46,285 bases of DNA from Clostridium sp. K13 (GCF_019734195.1 NZ_JAASHM010000027.1:1-46285), one strand, 5' to 3'. Numbered from the stretch's first letter, positions 30,858 to 40,622 are shown. Program-made: numbers and translations. Notes: generated by a model from the sequence alone, not told the origin.

Positions 30858-31958
30858 ATGGAACAAAGAATTAAAAAAATAGCTTTATTAACAGGTGGTG
30901 GAGATTGTCCAGGATTAAATGCAGTAATAAGGGCAGTAACAAGAACAGCGATATTAAATTATGGTATTGAAGTAGTTGGATATAAGTTTGGATATAGAGG
31001 ATTATATAATAATGATTTTATTCCATTAACATTAGATACAGTATCAGGAATCTTACATAGAGGAGGTACTATTCTTTATAGTTCAAATAAAGATAACTTA
31101 TTTGATTATCTTGTTGAAGAAAATGGAGAAATGGTTAAAAGAGATGTCTCTGATGTAGCTGTAGAAAATTTAAAAAAAGAGGGAATTGACGTATTAGTTG
31201 TTATAGGGGGAGATGGTACTCTAACATCTGCAAGAGATTTTGCAAGAAAAGGTGTTAATGTAATTGGAGTTCCTAAAACAATTGATAATGATTTAGCATC
31301 AACAGATGTAACTTTTGGATTTAATACTGCAATTGATGTTGTTACAGAGGCTTTAGATAGACTTCATACAACAGCAGAATCACATCATAGAATAATGTTG
31401 TGCGAAGTAATGGGAAGAAATGCAGGATGGATAGCATTAGAAGCAGGTATAGCTGGTTCAGCAGATATTATTCTACTGCCAGAGATTCCATATGATATTA
31501 ATAAGATTGCTGAAAAGGTAAAAGAAAGAGAAGCTCAAGGAAGAAACTTTACTATTATAGTTGTTTCAGAAGGAGCCAAGCCTAAAGATGGAGAAGTTGT
31601 AGTAGCTAAAATTGTTGCAGATAGTCCAGATCCTATAAGATTAGGTGGAATAGGAAATAAGCTTGCAGGAGATTTGGAAAAATTAATTAAAGATCATGAA
31701 GTTAGATGTACAGTATTAGGACATGTTCAAAGAGGTGGAAATACATCAACATATGATAGAATATTATCTACAAGATATGGAGTTGCAGCAGTTGAGCTTA
31801 TGATAGAAGGTAAATTTGGTGAAATGGTTTGTTTAAAAGGCGATACAATAAGTAGTGATTCTTTAGAAAATGTAATTGGGCAAAAAACTAAGAATGTTAA
31901 TATTGACGGAGAATTAGTACAAGTTGCGAAAAAGATAGGAATTACTTTTGCTGAATAA
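30858..31958 (+). CDS. pfkA: 6-phosphofructokinase
   Basis: The ATG at 30858 after GGGAGG (30843-30848) is chosen over an in-frame ATG at 30813 without a ribosome site, giving 366 residues. Family motifs: GGGDCPGLNAVIR (13-25), IGGDGT (116-121) and PKTIDND (139-145) with catalytic Asp143. E. coli positions 104 and 124 decide the phosphoryl donor: here they are Gly120 (ATP type) and Lys140 (PPi type). Such mixed enzymes, known in actinomycetes, use ATP, so I infer ATP dependence. The protein is about 45 residues longer than E. coli PfkA. It phosphorylates fructose 6-phosphate in glycolysis. Single gene with its own terminator. Confidence 0.93.
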   Translation: MEQRIKKIALLTGGGDCPGLNAVIRAVTRTAILNYGIEVVGYKFGYRGLYNNDFIPLTLDTVSGILHRGGTILYSSNKDNLFDYLVEENGEMVKRDVSDVAVENLKKEGIDVLVVIGGDGTLTSARDFARKGVNVIGVPKTIDNDLASTDVTFGFNTAIDVVTEALDRLHTTAESHHRIMLCEVMGRNAGWIALEAGIAGSADIILLPEIPYDINKIAEKVKEREAQGRNFTIIVVSEGAKPKDGEVVVAKIVADSPDPIRLGGIGNKLAGDLEKLIKDHEVRCTVLGHVQRGGNTSTYDRILSTRYGVAAVELMIEGKFGEMVCLKGDTISSDSLENVIGQKTKNVNIDGELVQVAKKIGITFAE

Positions 31959-31989
31959 ACAATAATGTAATAATATTTTAAATATTATT

Positions 31990-32062
31990 AGTGGTAAGTG
32001 GAAATAATATAGTGATAAGTTTTTTAAACTAAACTATATATTTTAAACTTGCCACTATTTTT
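31990..32062 (+). terminator. Terminator after pfkA
   Basis: AGTGGTAAGT (31990-31999) pairs with ACTTGCCACT (32047-32056), one G-U wobble; the 47-base loop contains a second hairpin (ATATAGT...ACTATAT). Then TTTTT. Confidence 0.6.
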
Positions 32063-32100
32063 AATATAGAGAATAATGGAAATTTTTTTAGCTAGAATAC

Positions 32101-32129
32101 TTCAAAATATTCTGACAATATGTTATACT
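32101..32129 (+). promoter_or_regulatory. Promoter of the beta-lactamase-like gene
   Basis: TTCAAA (32101-32106), 17 bases, TATACT (32124-32129) with a TG extension (TGTTATACT). About 50 bases before the start codon. Confidence 0.5.
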
Positions 32130-32178
32130 TATATTAAAGTAAAAGAAATATTTGAATTAGTGGATTTAGGAGGGTATT

Positions 32179-32958
32179 ATGAAAGAAATAAAGAAATATT
32201 TAGAATCAAGAATTGGGAAATATAGCTTCTTTTTTGAAGATTTAAAAAGTGGATATGTGTATGGATACAATGAAAACGTTTCTATGACAGCTGCGGGATG
32301 TATGAAGCTTCCAATTGCTGTTTCATTAATAAAAGCCGTTGAAGATAAAAAAGTTGATTTTATGGATAAGATAAAAATACAAACTTCAGATAAGGTATAT
32401 GGAACTGGAATAATACATGAGTTTAATGAAAGAGAATACACAGTATTTGAACTTATGGTTATTATGTTGATTCAAAGTGATAATACAGCTGCTAATAAAA
32501 TTATCGATATAGTTGGAATGGAACAAATAAATGAAGATATTATAGCTATGGGATTAAAAAATACTAGATTAAATAGAAAGACAAATGATGAAAGAACAGC
32601 TATAGAAGATATCGAAAACATAACAACAGCTTATGACCTATCTAGAATATGGAAGCATTTAGCTAATGGAACTTTCTTAAGTAAAGATAACGGACAAATG
32701 CTCATAGATATTTTAAGAAGGCAGCAAATAAAAAATAAATTAGCCCTATATATTCCAGATGATTTAAAGATAGAAATATCCAGTAAAACTGGTGATAAAA
32801 AAGGTGTTGAAAATGATACAGCCTATTTAGAATTACCGAAAGGAAAATTTGTATTTACTATTTTATCTCAGGAAATACCTAATAGTGTATATGGAACAAT
32901 ATCTTTAGCTAAATGTGGTAAAATGATGTGGGATGGAGTTATGAATAACTGGAATTAA
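32179..32958 (+). CDS. Class A beta-lactamase-fold protein lacking the catalytic serine
   Basis: The 259-residue protein follows the class A beta-lactamase/serine hydrolase fold: helix region AAGCMKLPIAVSL (38-50), SDN (100-102) in IQSDNTAANKI, and KTG (203-205) in SSKTGDKKGVENDTAYLE. In this family the first motif is SxxK; here the serine position is Gly40 (codon GGA, 32296-32298), followed by Cys41, Met42 and Lys43. So the normal acyl-enzyme nucleophile is missing. There is no signal peptide, suggesting a cytoplasmic or non-classical role. The rest is intact, with no stop or shift, so the fold is probably kept for binding or a non-hydrolytic role. AGGAGGG precedes the ATG. Confidence 0.85.
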   Translation: MKEIKKYLESRIGKYSFFFEDLKSGYVYGYNENVSMTAAGCMKLPIAVSLIKAVEDKKVDFMDKIKIQTSDKVYGTGIIHEFNEREYTVFELMVIMLIQSDNTAANKIIDIVGMEQINEDIIAMGLKNTRLNRKTNDERTAIEDIENITTAYDLSRIWKHLANGTFLSKDNGQMLIDILRRQQIKNKLALYIPDDLKIEISSKTGDKKGVENDTAYLELPKGKFVFTILSQEIPNSVYGTISLAKCGKMMWDGVMNNWN

Positions 32959-32965
32959 AAATATA

Positions 32966-32994
32966 TTGACAAATTTTTAATGAAATGATATTCT
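32966..32994 (+). promoter_or_regulatory. Strong promoter of the pyr operon
   Basis: A perfect TTGACA (32966-32971), 17 bases, TATTCT (32989-32994) with TG extension (TGATATTCT). Transcription would start near 33001, just before the attenuator. Confidence 0.82.
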
Positions 32995-33000
32995 AACACA

Positions 33001-33100
33001 AAGAACCTTTAAAGGAATCCGAGAGATTCATAAGGAAGTTGTAATAATACCCATATTGTAAGATTACTATACCTTCCTTATATTATAAGGAAGGTTTTTT
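33001..33100 (+). promoter_or_regulatory. PyrR-type attenuator in the pyr leader
   Basis: Three competing RNA folds can be drawn. The anti-antiterminator runs 33006-33035 (CCTTTA with TAAGG, internal loop, upper stem GAATC/GATTC, loop CGAGA) and resembles the PyrR binding loop (ARUCCNGNGAGGYU) with one base fewer. The antiterminator pairs ATAAGGAAG (33030-33038) with CTTCCTTAT (33073-33081). The terminator is CCTTCCTTAT/ATAAGGAAGG (33072-33081, 33085-33094) then six T's. PyrR with UMP would stabilise the first fold and stop transcription. Confidence 0.75.
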
Positions 33101-33147
33101 GTATTCTTTAAATTTAACACTGTGATGTTAAAAAGGAGTGACAATAA

Positions 33148-34068
33148 ATGAAAAATAAACATTTAATAAGTCCAATGGACTTTTCTAAAGAAGAACTTAA
33201 TGAAATTTTTGAATTAGCAGAAAAAATAATTTCAAATCCAAAAGAATTTTCACATATCTGTGATGGTCAAATATTAGCTACACTTTTTTATGAGCCAAGC
33301 ACACGTACAAGATTTAGTTTTGAAGCTGCAATGATGAGATTAGGTGGGAAAATACTAGGTTTTTCAGAGCCAAGCTCAACCTCAAGCGCAAAAGGGGAAA
33401 CATTAGCAGATACTATAAGAATGGTTTCTATATACTCTGACATAATTGCAATGAGACATCCTAAAGAAGGATCAGCTAAAGTTGCAAGTATGTATTCAGC
33501 AGTACCAGTTATTAATGCAGGAGATGGTGGACATCAACATCCAACTCAAACATTAACAGATCTATTAACTATAAAATCACAAAAAGGGACTTTAGAAGGA
33601 CACAAGATAGGACTTTGTGGAGATTTAAAAAATGGCCGTACAGTACAGTCATTAATTGCAGCTATGTCTAGATATGAGGGAACGGAATTTATTCTTATAT
33701 CTCCAAAGGAGCTTGTAATACCAGAGTATATTAGAGAGGAAATACTAAAGAGAAATAATATTTCTTTTAGAGAAGTAGAAAACATAGAAGATGTTATAGA
33801 TGAATTAGATATTTTATATATGACAAGAATTCAAAAAGAAAGATTCTTTAATGAAGAAGAGTATTTAAGATTAAAAGATTCTTATATATTAGATAATGAA
33901 AAGATGGCAAAAGCAAAGGATGACATGATTGTAATGCATCCACTTCCTAGAGTAAATGAAATTGCAACTGAAGTAGATGAGGATAAAAGAGCAGTTTATT
34001 TCAAACAAGCAGAATATGGAATGTATGTAAGAATGGCTTTAATTGTTAAGTTACTGGGGGTAATGTAA
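33148..34068 (+). CDS. pyrB: Aspartate carbamoyltransferase, catalytic chain
   Basis: The 306-residue protein carries the carbamoyl-phosphate motif [13 protein letters not shown] (about 49-61), the SSTSSAKGE loop (76-84), MRHPKEGSA and [14 protein letters not shown], and ends with HPLPRVNEI. It makes carbamoyl aspartate, the committed step of pyrimidine synthesis, in the cytoplasm. It is the first gene after the attenuator, with AAGGAGTGA as ribosome site, and pyrI follows without any gap, so a regulated ATCase holoenzyme of the E. coli kind is expected. Confidence 0.97.
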   Translation: MKNKHLISPMDFSKEELNEIFELAEKIISNPKEFSHICDGQILATLFYEPSTRTRFSFEAAMMRLGGKILGFSEPSSTSSAKGETLADTIRMVSIYSDIIAMRHPKEGSAKVASMYSAVPVINAGDGGHQHPTQTLTDLLTIKSQKGTLEGHKIGLCGDLKNGRTVQSLIAAMSRYEGTEFILISPKELVIPEYIREEILKRNNISFREVENIEDVIDELDILYMTRIQKERFFNEEEYLRLKDSYILDNEKMAKAKDDMIVMHPLPRVNEIATEVDEDKRAVYFKQAEYGMYVRMALIVKLLGVM

Positions 34069-34500
34069 ATGCTACAAATAACTAGTATTAAAAATGGATT
34101 CATGTTAGATCATATAAAAGCTGGAATGGGAGTTAAAATATTTAGATATTTACATCTAGATAAGCTAGGACATCAAGTTGCATTAATAATAAATGCAGAT
34201 AGCAAAAAAATGGGGAAAAAAGATATAATAAAAATTGAGAATATAGAAGAAATAAATTATACGGTACTTGGATTATTATCACCTGGTATTACTATTAACG
34301 AAGTTAGAAATGAAGTAATAGTTAATAAGATAAAGCCTGAATTACCAGAGAGTATTCAGGATATATTAATATGTGAGAATCCAAATTGCATAACTTCTCA
34401 AGAAAATTATATACCTCATAAATTTACATTAGTTGATAGAGAAAAAGGAAGCTATAAATGTGAATATTGTGAACAGATAATAAATCCTAGCGAGGTGTAA
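34069..34500 (+). CDS. pyrI: Aspartate carbamoyltransferase, regulatory chain
   Basis: The 143-residue chain has an N-terminal allosteric domain ([16 protein letters not shown]) and a C-terminal zinc domain with four cysteines: Cys102, Cys107, Cys131 and Cys134 (CENPNC and CEYC). These bind zinc and hold the catalytic trimers. Presence of PyrI implies feedback by CTP and UTP and activation by ATP as in enteric ATCase. It starts directly after the pyrB stop, in the usual order, so the two are made together. Confidence 0.95.
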   Translation: MLQITSIKNGFMLDHIKAGMGVKIFRYLHLDKLGHQVALIINADSKKMGKKDIIKIENIEEINYTVLGLLSPGITINEVRNEVIVNKIKPELPESIQDILICENPNCITSQENYIPHKFTLVDREKGSYKCEYCEQIINPSEV

Positions 34501-34504
34501 AAAA

Positions 34505-35707
34505 ATGAACTTATTAATAAAAAATTCGAATATCATAGATGCTTACGAAAGTTTTAATGGTGATATATTAATTATAGATGGAATAATATCAGAGATAGGA
34601 AAAGAAATAAATAGAGATGGAATAGAAGTAATAGATGCTAAGGGATTAACTCTAATGCCATCCTTTATAGATACACATGCACATTTCAGAGATCCAGGTT
34701 TAACTCATAAAGAAGATATGGAAAGTGGATCAAAAGCAGCAGCAAAAGGTGGATATACAGGGGTTTGCCTTATGGGTAATACAAATCCTATATGTTCAAG
34801 TAAAGAAGTTGTTGAATATGTAAGAAATAGAGCTAAGGAAGTTGGCTTAATAGATGTACATCAATGTGTTTCAATAACAGAAAACTTTGGTGGAAAATCA
34901 ATAGATCATTTAAATGCATTTGATGATGATAAAGAATTAGTAGCAATAACTGATGATGGTGTTGGAGTAATGGATTCTAGCATTATGATGAAAGCTATGG
35001 AAAAGGCAAAGGAAAATAATTGGATAGTGATGTCTCATGCTGAAGATAAGACTTTTTCTAAAATAGATATGAGAATAGCTGAAGATTTAATGACAATAAG
35101 AGACTTATACTTAGCTAAAGTTACTGGTGCTAGATTACATATGGCGCATGTTAGTACAGTAGAAGCTATTGATGCAATAAGAAGAACTAAGAGTGAAGGT
35201 GCAAATGTTACTTGTGAAGTAACACCACATCATATTGGATTAACAACAGAAATAAGTAATTATAGAGTAAATCCTCCTATAAGAGAACAAGAAGATGTTA
35301 ATGCCATAGTAGCAGGAATTAAGGATGGAACTGTTGATTGTATAGGAACAGACCATGCTCCTCATACTGAAGAAGATAAGCAAAAGGGTGCTCCAGGAAT
35401 GGTAGGACTTGAGACTGCATTTAGTATTTGCTATACAGAGCTTGTAAAAAATCACGGTGTTTCTATAAATAAATTAAGTGAATTAATGTCAAAAAATCCA
35501 GCCAATATTCTTGGAATGAATAAAGGAACAATAACAGTTGGTAAAGAGGGAGATTTAGTATTAGTTGATTTAAATAAAGAAGTAGTTATAGATAAAGAAA
35601 CTTTCCTATCTAAAGGAAAAAATACTCCATTCCAAGGAAGAGAGTATTATGGGGAAGTTATAACGACTATAAAAGCAGGAAAAGTAATATATAGTAAGAA
35701 TGTTTAA
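34505..35707 (+). CDS. pyrC: Dihydroorotase
   Basis: The 400-residue protein belongs to the class I dihydroorotases, as in Gram-positive bacteria. The zinc ligand motif [10 protein letters not shown] (56-65; His58, His60) is followed by [10 protein letters not shown], the metal-bridging histidines in SHAED and HVSTVEA, and IGTDHAPH with the catalytic aspartate. It closes carbamoyl aspartate to dihydroorotate. The start lies 4 bases after pyrI, with AGCGAGGTG as ribosome site. Length is normal. Confidence 0.96.
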   Translation: MNLLIKNSNIIDAYESFNGDILIIDGIISEIGKEINRDGIEVIDAKGLTLMPSFIDTHAHFRDPGLTHKEDMESGSKAAAKGGYTGVCLMGNTNPICSSKEVVEYVRNRAKEVGLIDVHQCVSITENFGGKSIDHLNAFDDDKELVAITDDGVGVMDSSIMMKAMEKAKENNWIVMSHAEDKTFSKIDMRIAEDLMTIRDLYLAKVTGARLHMAHVSTVEAIDAIRRTKSEGANVTCEVTPHHIGLTTEISNYRVNPPIREQEDVNAIVAGIKDGTVDCIGTDHAPHTEEDKQKGAPGMVGLETAFSICYTELVKNHGVSINKLSELMSKNPANILGMNKGTITVGKEGDLVLVDLNKEVVIDKETFLSKGKNTPFQGREYYGEVITTIKAGKVIYSKNV

Positions 35708-35746
35708 GTTTAGTATAGTTTAAGAAGCGAAAGGTGAGTAAGTTTT

Positions 35747-36619
35747 ATGAAAAGTTTAATAATGGATAAATTATATAAAAGAGTTGAAGAAAGAGGCGTT
35801 GTTTGTTTAGGATTAGATACAGCAATTGAATACATACCAACTCATGTTTTAGAAGGAAAATCTATTGAAGAAGCAATATTTGAATATAATAAAGCAATTA
35901 TAGATGAAACTTTAGATGTTGTAGCTTGTTATAAAGTACAAATTGCATATTATGAAGCTTTAGGATTAGCAGGACTTATGGCATATAAGAAAACTTTAGA
36001 TTATTTAAGAGAAAATGATGCTATTATTGTTGCAGATATAAAAAGAGGAGATATAATGGCAACTGCTACTCAATATGCTAAAGGTCACTTCAGTGGAGAT
36101 TTTGAAGCAGATTTCATAACTTTAAGTCCTTATATGGGAATGGATAGTATAGAACCATATATGCCTTATATGGAAAGTGGAAATAAAGGAGTATTTGTAC
36201 TTGTTAGAACTTCAAACCCTGGAGCAGAAGATATAGAAAATATAGATACTAAAGATGGAAGCAAGGTTTACAAGGTTGTTGGAGATAAGCTTACTAAAAT
36301 GGGTGAAACTGTTAAAGGTGAATGTGGGTATTCTGCAATAGGTGGAGTTATAGGATGTACTCATGTAGAAGAAGGTAAAGAAATAAGAAACAGATATAAA
36401 GATATGTTCTTCTTAATTCCTGGATATGGAGCTCAAGGAGGAAAAGCAGAGGATGTAGCTTTATACTTAAGAGATGGAAATGGTGGAGTAGTAAATTCAT
36501 CAAGAGCAATTCTTTTAGCATATAAGAAGGAAAATAAACCTGAAGAGTTTGCAGCATGTGCAAGAAGAGAAGCTATAAGAATGAGAGATGAAATAAGAAA
36601 CGCAGTTAATAACCTATAG
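35747..36619 (+). CDS. pyrF: Orotidine 5'-phosphate decarboxylase
   Basis: The 290-residue protein is the longer, type 2 form of OMP decarboxylase common in clostridia and actinobacteria: GLDT (22-25) for the ribose, FEYNKAIID, and the catalytic DIKRGDI (97-103, Lys99 in the charged relay). Later, LSPYMGMDS and FFLIPGYGAQGG bind phosphate and base. It makes UMP in the last step of the pathway. ATG 35747 lies after AAAGGTGAG; another ATG 15 bases on is possible. Confidence 0.95.
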   Translation: MKSLIMDKLYKRVEERGVVCLGLDTAIEYIPTHVLEGKSIEEAIFEYNKAIIDETLDVVACYKVQIAYYEALGLAGLMAYKKTLDYLRENDAIIVADIKRGDIMATATQYAKGHFSGDFEADFITLSPYMGMDSIEPYMPYMESGNKGVFVLVRTSNPGAEDIENIDTKDGSKVYKVVGDKLTKMGETVKGECGYSAIGGVIGCTHVEEGKEIRNRYKDMFFLIPGYGAQGGKAEDVALYLRDGNGGVVNSSRAILLAYKKENKPEEFAACARREAIRMRDEIRNAVNNL

Positions 36620-36633
36620 GAGGAAAAGAGTTT

Positions 36634-37371
36634 ATGAAGTACACACAAGGTAAAATATTATTAAATGAAGAAATCCAAAATGGAATATATAAAATGGTTG
36701 TTGAAGATAAAAATGAAGCTAAAGCAGGGCAATTTTATATGTTAAAGCATAATGGAGCAACATTACTTCCAAGACCAATAAGTGTTTGTGAAACAAATGG
36801 AGAAACTTTAACTTTTGTATATGCAGTAGTTGGAGCAGGAACAAAGGAATATGCTGATTTAAGAGTTGGTGATTCAATAAGCTTAAATGGACCTTTAGGA
36901 AATGGATTTAATGTAGAAGAAGACTTAGGAAGAGTAGCTTTAGTAAGTGGAGGAATTGGAACAGCTCCAATGCTTGAAGTTTCTAAAAAGCTAAGACAAA
37001 ATAATCCAAATGTAAAAATGGATCTTTATGCAGGATTTAGAGATGATATATATTTAATAGATGAAATAAAAGAATATGTAGATGAGGTTTTTGTTTCAAC
37101 TAATACTGGTAAGCATGGACATAAAGGATTTGTAACTGAAATTTTAGATTTAGACAAGTATGATACAGTTCTTTGCTGCGGGCCAGAAGTAATGATGAAA
37201 AGAGTAGTAGAAATGTGTAAAGAAAAACAAGTTAAAGTATATGTTTCAATGGAAAAACATATGGCTTGTGGAGTAGGTGCATGTCTTGTGTGTACTTGTA
37301 AGACTAAAGATGGTAATAAAAGAACTTGTAAAGATGGTCCAGTATTTGATGGATACTATGTAGAACTATAA
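36634..37371 (+). CDS. pyrK: Dihydroorotate dehydrogenase electron-transfer subunit
   Basis: The 245-residue protein has an N-terminal FAD domain (GQFYMLKHNG..LLPRPISVCE, about 31-52), an NAD-binding core (SGGIGTAPMLEVSKKL) and a C-terminal 2Fe-2S site with CGVGACLVCTCKT and a fourth cysteine in RTCKDGP. It carries electrons from PyrD FMNH2 to NAD+. Its presence with pyrD defines the type 1B, NAD-linked enzyme, suitable for an anaerobe. AGGAGG precedes the start. Confidence 0.95.
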   Translation: MKYTQGKILLNEEIQNGIYKMVVEDKNEAKAGQFYMLKHNGATLLPRPISVCETNGETLTFVYAVVGAGTKEYADLRVGDSISLNGPLGNGFNVEEDLGRVALVSGGIGTAPMLEVSKKLRQNNPNVKMDLYAGFRDDIYLIDEIKEYVDEVFVSTNTGKHGHKGFVTEILDLDKYDTVLCCGPEVMMKRVVEMCKEKQVKVYVSMEKHMACGVGACLVCTCKTKDGNKRTCKDGPVFDGYYVEL

Positions 37372-37392
37372 TAAACCAAAGGAGAAGATAAA

Positions 37393-38289
37393 ATGTTAAA
37401 AGTTAATATAAATGGATTAGATTTCAAAAACCCAGTAATAGCAGCATCAGGAACTTTTGGTTTTGGAGCAGAATATAATAATTTTTATGATGTAGGAATT
37501 TTAGGTGGTATATCATCAAAGGGACTAACATTAAATGAAAAAGCAGGAAATGACGGTATAAGAGTATTTGAAACTCCATCAGGAATGATGAATTCAGTTG
37601 GACTTCAAAATCCAGGAATAGATAGATTTATAGCAGAAGAGCTTCCTAAGATGAAGGAATTAGGTACTAACATTATTGCAAATGTTGGTGGTGGATGCAT
37701 GGAAGATTATGAAATTGCATTAGAAAAGCTAAGAGGAACTGATATAGATATGATAGAGTTAAACATATCATGTCCTAATGTAAAGTCAGGGGGAATGGCT
37801 TTCGGAATTAAATCAGAAGTAGCTTATGATGTTGTTAAGAAGGCTAAGGCTATAGTTGATAAGCCTCTTATGGTTAAGTTATCACCAAATGCTGAAGATA
37901 TAGTAGATATGGCTATAAAATGTCAAGAAGCAGGGGCAGATTCATTATCACTTATTAATACATTAAAAGGATTAGCAATAGATCCATATAAGAGAAAAGC
38001 TGTATTCAATAATGTATACGCAGGTGTATCAGGACCGGCAGTTAAGCCAGTAGCCTTAAGAATGGTTCATGAAGTAGCTAAAGCTGTAGAAATACCTGTA
38101 ATAGGTCTTGGGGGCATAACTACAGGAATGGATGCTATAGAGTTTATGATGGCAGGCGCTTCAGCAATTCAAATAGGGACAGTAAACTTCTTTAATCCAA
38201 TGGCAGGAAAAGAAATCATTGAAGAAATGGAAGCTTTCTGCAGAGAACAAGGAATTAAAGATATTAACGAAATAGTTGGAATAATATAA
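37393..38289 (+). CDS. pyrD: Dihydroorotate dehydrogenase B, catalytic subunit
   Basis: The 298-residue FMN protein has [13 protein letters not shown] at the start, a substrate region [16 protein letters not shown] (about 126-132) with the active-site cysteine typical of class 1 enzymes, and the FMN-phosphate loop GLGGITTG. It oxidises dihydroorotate to orotate with PyrK. It is the last gene of the operon here, followed by a perfect terminator. pyrE, the next step, is not in this window. Confidence 0.96.
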   Translation: MLKVNINGLDFKNPVIAASGTFGFGAEYNNFYDVGILGGISSKGLTLNEKAGNDGIRVFETPSGMMNSVGLQNPGIDRFIAEELPKMKELGTNIIANVGGGCMEDYEIALEKLRGTDIDMIELNISCPNVKSGGMAFGIKSEVAYDVVKKAKAIVDKPLMVKLSPNAEDIVDMAIKCQEAGADSLSLINTLKGLAIDPYKRKAVFNNVYAGVSGPAVKPVALRMVHEVAKAVEIPVIGLGGITTGMDAIEFMMAGASAIQIGTVNFFNPMAGKEIIEEMEAFCREQGIKDINEIVGII

Positions 38290-38292
38290 CAT

Positions 38293-38333
38293 AAAAAATC
38301 ACTATAAATAATAAATATTTATAGTGATTTTTT
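38293..38333 (+). terminator. Terminator of the pyr operon
   Basis: An 18-bp stem: AAAAAATCACTATAAATA (38293-38310) and TATTTATAGTGATTTTTT (38316-38333), perfect, 5-base loop. Confidence 0.88.
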
Positions 38334-38357
38334 GTGTGTTAATAAGGAGATTAATAA

Positions 38358-39008
38358 ATGAAAAAGTATATATTATTTGATTTAGATGGGACTCTTACGG
38401 ATCCTAAAGTAGGAATAACAAAGTCTGTGGCTTATGCATTAAATAAGTTTAATATTAAGGTAGATAATCTAGATGAGCTTTGTAAGTTTATAGGTCCGCC
38501 ATTAAAGGATGCATTTATGGAGTATTATAATTTTACAGAGGAGGAATCAGAAGAAGCAATTAAGTATTATAGAGATTATTTTTCGGAAATAGGAATTTAT
38601 GAAAATATTGTATATGAAGGTTTAGAAGAGATGCTTAAGTTACTAAATGATAAGAATAAAATTTGTATAGTAGCAACCTCTAAGCCAACAGTTTTTGCAG
38701 TAAAAATACTTGAGCATTTCAATTTAAATAGATATTTTTCTTTTATATGTGGAAGTAATATTGATGGGACAAGGAGTAAAAAGAAGGAAGTTATTCAGCA
38801 TGTAATTGAAAGAAATAAGATAAAAGATTTATCACAGGTTATAATGGTAGGCGATAGAAAACATGATGTTTATGGTGCAAAAGAAGTTGGGTTACAAGCA
38901 GTAGGAGCTTTATACGGATATGGTAATTATGATGAGTTATATAAGAGTGGTGCTGACTATATAGTTAATAATATTAAAGAATTAAGTGATTTACTTATGC
39001 AAATGTAA
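38358..39008 (+). CDS. HAD-family phosphatase (phosphoglycolate phosphatase/5'-nucleotidase-like)
   Basis: The 216-residue protein shows the HAD motifs: DLDGTL (8-13, nucleophile and acid aspartates), ATSKPT (about 107-112, motif II) with a lysine in the later KKKEVI region, and MVGDRKHDVYGA (motif IV). The helical cap between 18 and 85 places it in subfamily IA, close to Gph/PpaX and small 5'-nucleotidases. Substrate unknown. A role in nucleotide turnover is suggested by its place after the pyr operon, but a terminator lies between them. AAGGAGATTAATAA is the ribosome site. Confidence 0.85.
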   Translation: MKKYILFDLDGTLTDPKVGITKSVAYALNKFNIKVDNLDELCKFIGPPLKDAFMEYYNFTEEESEEAIKYYRDYFSEIGIYENIVYEGLEEMLKLLNDKNKICIVATSKPTVFAVKILEHFNLNRYFSFICGSNIDGTRSKKKEVIQHVIERNKIKDLSQVIMVGDRKHDVYGAKEVGLQAVGALYGYGNYDELYKSGADYIVNNIKELSDLLMQM

Positions 39009-39094
39009 ATAGGTAATTAAAATTTTCTAGATTAAGGATAAAAATAAGTTGGAGACTTATTTATTTACTGATTATATAGTTTTAATGAAAATAA

Positions 39095-39135
39095 AAAAAG
39101 ATGAATCAAAACTAAAAGTTTTGATTCATCTTTTT
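39095..39135. terminator. Bidirectional terminator between converging genes
   Basis: A 19-bp perfect stem (39095-39113 with 39117-39135; arms end in A5 and T5) between the plus-strand HAD gene and the minus-strand symporter gene. Works in both directions. Confidence 0.88.
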
Positions 39136-39139
39136 GTTT

Positions 39140-40564
39140 TTAGGCAATAGACTCTTTTTCATCATCTCTCCATTCTTCAACTTCATCACCAAGTTCAGGA
39201 ATTGAAGAAGCATAGAATACTGGATCTTTTCCAGCTTTCTTTTGAGCTGAGTAGTCTTGGAATGCCTTTATAGCAATCTTACTTAATAAAACAATTGCGA
39301 TTAAGTTTAGAATTGCCATTAGCCCCATAAATACGTCAGCAATGTTCCAAACTAAATCCATAGATGCTACAGAACCAAATAAAACCATAGCAGCTACTAA
39401 AATTCTATATCCGTATAAGAATAATTTGTTGTTAGATATAAATTGTATATTTGTTTCACCATAGTAGTAGTTACCTATAATTGAACTAAAGGCAAATAAT
39501 AGAATACAAATTGATATAAATGTTCCTCCCCAAGGACCAACTTGAGAAACTAAAGCCATTTGTGTAAGTTCTATACCTTTTACTGATCCATCTAATGGTG
39601 CACCAGATAAAAGAATTATAAATGCTGTAGAAGTACAGATTATTAATGTATCTGTAAATACACCTAATGTTTGAATTAAACCTTGCTTTACAGGGTGAGA
39701 AACTGTTGCAGTAGCAGCTGCGTTTGGAGCAGATCCCATACCAGCTTCATTAGAGAATAAACCTCTTTTTATACCTTGTAATAAAGCAGCACCAATACCA
39801 CCACCAACTACTTGCTTAATACCAAAGGCACTTTCAAATATAGTTTGGAATAAAGATGGTATTTCTTTGAAATTAATAATTATTATAAATAAGGCAATTA
39901 CTATGTAGGCTACAGCCATAATAGGAACAAGTATACTAGAAATTTTAGCAATTCTATTTACTCCACCAAAAATTATTATTAATGTTAAAACTGTTAGTAT
40001 AATTCCAATTATAAGTTTATTTGCATTAAAAGTAGAGTTGAAAGCTGTAGCAATTGTGTTAGATTGTACAGAGTTAAATGCAAATCCGAAACACATTATT
40101 ATAAGAACAGAGAATGTAACTCCCATCCATTTTTTCTTTAGTCCCTTTTCCATGTAGTAAGCAGGACCACCTCTAAAGCTATCACCATCTTTAACTTTAT
40201 AAATTTGAGCTAAAGTAGATTCGATAAAAGCAGAAGCTGAACCGATTAATGCAATAAGCCACATCCAAAATACAGCACCAGGGCCTCCTATTGCAATAGC
40301 AGAAGCAACTCCAGCTAAGTTACCAGTACCAACTCTTGATGCAGTACCTATACAAAATGCTTGGAAAGATGAAACTTCTCCTTTAGATTTATCTTTTGAA
40401 GATGAGCCTTCTCCAAGTAGCTTAAACATTTCTTTAATATTAGTAAATTGAACGAACTTAGTTTTAAAAGTAAAGAAGAATCCTATAGCAATTAGCATAG
40501 CGATAAGAATGTAAGTCCATATGAAGTCATTAACTAATAACACTTTTTCATTTAAAAATTCCAT
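39140..40564 (-). CDS. AGCS-family sodium:alanine (amino acid) symporter
   Basis: The 474-residue membrane protein has the marks of the alanine/glycine:cation symporters: GTASRVGTGNLAGVASAIAIGGPGAVFWMW (about 73-102), RGGPAYYMEKGL, GIKRGLFSNEAGMGSAPNAAA (about 265-285), and about 11 hydrophobic segments. It brings alanine or glycine into the cell with sodium. The C-terminus is cytoplasmic and charged (EEWRDDEKES). AAAAGGGGG serves as ribosome site. It has its own promoter and the shared terminator, so it is a single-gene unit. Confidence 0.93.
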   Translation of the reverse strand: MEFLNEKVLLVNDFIWTYILIAMLIAIGFFFTFKTKFVQFTNIKEMFKLLGEGSSSKDKSKGEVSSFQAFCIGTASRVGTGNLAGVASAIAIGGPGAVFWMWLIALIGSASAFIESTLAQIYKVKDGDSFRGGPAYYMEKGLKKKWMGVTFSVLIIMCFGFAFNSVQSNTIATAFNSTFNANKLIIGIILTVLTLIIIFGGVNRIAKISSILVPIMAVAYIVIALFIIIINFKEIPSLFQTIFESAFGIKQVVGGGIGAALLQGIKRGLFSNEAGMGSAPNAAATATVSHPVKQGLIQTLGVFTDTLIICTSTAFIILLSGAPLDGSVKGIELTQMALVSQVGPWGGTFISICILLFAFSSIIGNYYYGETNIQFISNNKLFLYGYRILVAAMVLFGSVASMDLVWNIADVFMGLMAILNLIAIVLLSKIAIKAFQDYSAQKKAGKDPVFYASSIPELGDEVEEWRDDEKESIA

Positions 40565-40622
40565 GATAAAGTATCCCCCTTTTTATTTTTTCATTTGATT
40601 TATTTAATATGTACTTTATTAA

